Origin: JALNZF01 sp964447405
GTDB lineage: Bacteria > Nitrospirota > UBA9217
DNA length: 64,000 nucleotides
NCBI GenBank assembly: GCA_964447405.1
Contig: CAYUSP010000003.1
Coordinates: 1-64,000, forward strand
Direction of reading: 5' to 3'
Under the pieces are notes generated by a model that saw only the letters and a list, made by a program, of their open reading frames with translations, made no database searches and was not told the origin of the DNA. A program made the position numbers and the translations under genes. Each line of letters starts with the position of its first letter. Within the stretch, counting starts at the first letter, position 1. Positions 63,114-64,000 of the stretch are shown piece by piece.

Positions 63114-64000
63114 ATGCCCAAGATCACCATTCTGGCTATCGAGGAATATCTCACCTCCCTCTACAACAGACCCGTTCGCATACTTTCCATGACAACCGAA
63201 GGCAAACAGGAGACCAGTGAGGACCTCAAGGCTTTTGGATATGGCCTGCCGCTTTTTTTAGAATATGAGGTTGAAGGCGACAAACGGAAGGCTGTTCTTG
63301 AGACCATGTCTCCATCGTCCTTCGGCCACGACCATTTTTCAGACCGCGCCCAGGCCATCCTGTGGGAACACGCGACGTTCAACAATCTTCCTTGCCATGT
63401 CAGGTCCATCGATAGCGGTGCGGTCCTGGATTCGGGCACCATCGTATCAACCGGCCGGGCAGAGGAGTTTTTTCTGTTGACTGAATTCGTGCAAGGACGG
63501 GGATATTTCAAGGACCTCGATCGCATGCAGAAAACGGGTATTGCCACCGGTACGGATATGAGCAGGGTGCTGACTCTCTCAAACTATCTGGCAGAAGCGC
63601 ACACCGCGAAAAATGACTCGCCATGTTTGTACACGCGTCGGATTCGGGACCTCCTGGGCCACGGCGAATGTATCATGGGTCTTATCGATAACTATCCAAA
63701 CTCTCATGAGTTCATTGACCAAAAGCTGCTGCGCACGATTGAGCTTAGGTGCGTTGAATGGCGCTGGCGCATCAAGCACCGTGCTCATCGCCTGTGCCGG
63801 GTGCATGGCGATTATCACCCCTGGAACATCCTGTTCCGCGAAGGCGACGACTTTACGCTTCTTGACAGGTCCCGCGGGGAATGGGGAGAGCCCGCAGATG
63901 ATACAACCTGCCTGAGCATCAACTACGTGTTCAGTTCGCTGCTGCGGTCTGGAAAACTTGAAGACCCGTTTGAGAAGATGTTTCTGTTGTTCTGGGAGAA
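63114..64000 (+). CDS. Partial aminoglycoside-phosphotransferase-like kinase
   Basis: From ATG 63114, with GGAG upstream, the frame stays open to the right edge (295 residues, incomplete). It has an N-lobe with FFLLTEFVQGRGYFKDLDRM, the hinge-like segment, and a C-lobe with CRVHGDYHPWNILFREGDDF and LLDRSRGEWGEPADD, which are the Brenner motif HGDxHPxN and the metal Asp. This family phosphorylates small-molecule hydroxyl groups such as choline, homoserine, fructosamine or antibiotics. The true substrate is unknown. The Asp-x-Asp metal motif reads LLDRSR, a small departure. Confidence 0.85.
   Translation, partial: MPKITILAIEEYLTSLYNRPVRILSMTTEGKQETSEDLKAFGYGLPLFLEYEVEGDKRKAVLETMSPSSFGHDHFSDRAQAILWEHATFNNLPCHVRSIDSGAVLDSGTIVSTGRAEEFFLLTEFVQGRGYFKDLDRMQKTGIATGTDMSRVLTLSNYLAEAHTAKNDSPCLYTRRIRDLLGHGECIMGLIDNYPNSHEFIDQKLLRTIELRCVEWRWRIKHRAHRLCRVHGDYHPWNILFREGDDFTLLDRSRGEWGEPADDTTCLSINYVFSSLLRSGKLEDPFEKMFLLFWE

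Overview
The window reads as a Gram-negative bacterium with a large exopolysaccharide (EPS) locus of the PEP-CTERM/exosortase (XrtA) type. Supporting signs are lipoboxes, a beta-barrel and Wza-type export genes, a PrsT-like TPR lipoprotein, a PEP-CTERM-tailed protein, a hexahaem cytochrome c, sigma-54-like promoters and a c-di-GMP-I riboswitch. This mix fits Nitrospirota or Desulfobacterota-like bacteria, but there is no rRNA to fix taxonomy. The left two thirds look clearly more AT-rich than the last 11 kb, as is usual for exchangeable polysaccharide genes.

Region 1 (1-40.9 kb): an almost entirely minus-strand EPS locus, transcribed right to left. It opens with the assembly and export core: prsT-like TPR lipoprotein, Wza-like export protein, Wzz-like chain-length protein, tyrosine autokinase, NusG/UpxY antiterminator, outer-membrane barrel and priming sugar transferase. 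A nucleotide-sugar block follows, with WbpB-, WbpD-, WbpE- and WbpI-like enzymes that together would make most of the UDP-ManNAc3NAcA pathway. Next come glycosyltransferases, three polysaccharide deacetylases, three FemAB/GNAT-type transferases, a methyltransferase, an SDR, an AlgI-like MBOAT acyltransferase with an SGNH partner, an O-antigen ligase/polymerase, two secreted beta-helix proteins, a flippase and a hexapeptide acetyltransferase. One gene, a LamG-VanZ protein, runs the other way. No exosortase lies in the window.

Region 2 (41.6-43.9 kb plus 4.3-5.5 kb): mobile DNA. A dead IS481-family element, bracketed by a 6-bp direct repeat, is interrupted by an IS3-family (IS407-type) element. 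A second IS3 copy in the same orientation sits 37 kb away, so the two copies bracket most of the EPS genes.

Region 3 (44.0-52.6 kb): regulated surface proteins. A PEP-CTERM protein with a thioester-like Cys/Gln pair lies behind a near-consensus sigma-54 promoter. A CRP-family regulator is followed by two CRP-type operators, a c-di-GMP-I riboswitch with an overlapping terminator, and a lipoprotein of six Ig-like repeats plus FN3. An operon then encodes a large secreted protein with a dockerin-like tail and a small lipoprotein with a possible cohesin-like domain. These genes and the EPS locus suggest a lifestyle switch to surface attachment under c-di-GMP, CRP-type and sigma-54 control; that link is inference.

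Region 4 (52.6-64 kb): more ordinary chromosomal genes. These are a hexahaem cytochrome, initiator tRNA-fMet, a HEAT-repeat protein, a UbiA-type prenyltransferase, an acyl-activating/ACP/PlsC fusion, a small Lys-rich exported protein, a CMD-like protein, an SGNH hydrolase, a gamma-glutamylcyclotransferase, a PAP2 phosphatase, an MnmA/ThiI-like ATP pyrophosphatase and a partial aminoglycoside-phosphotransferase-like kinase.
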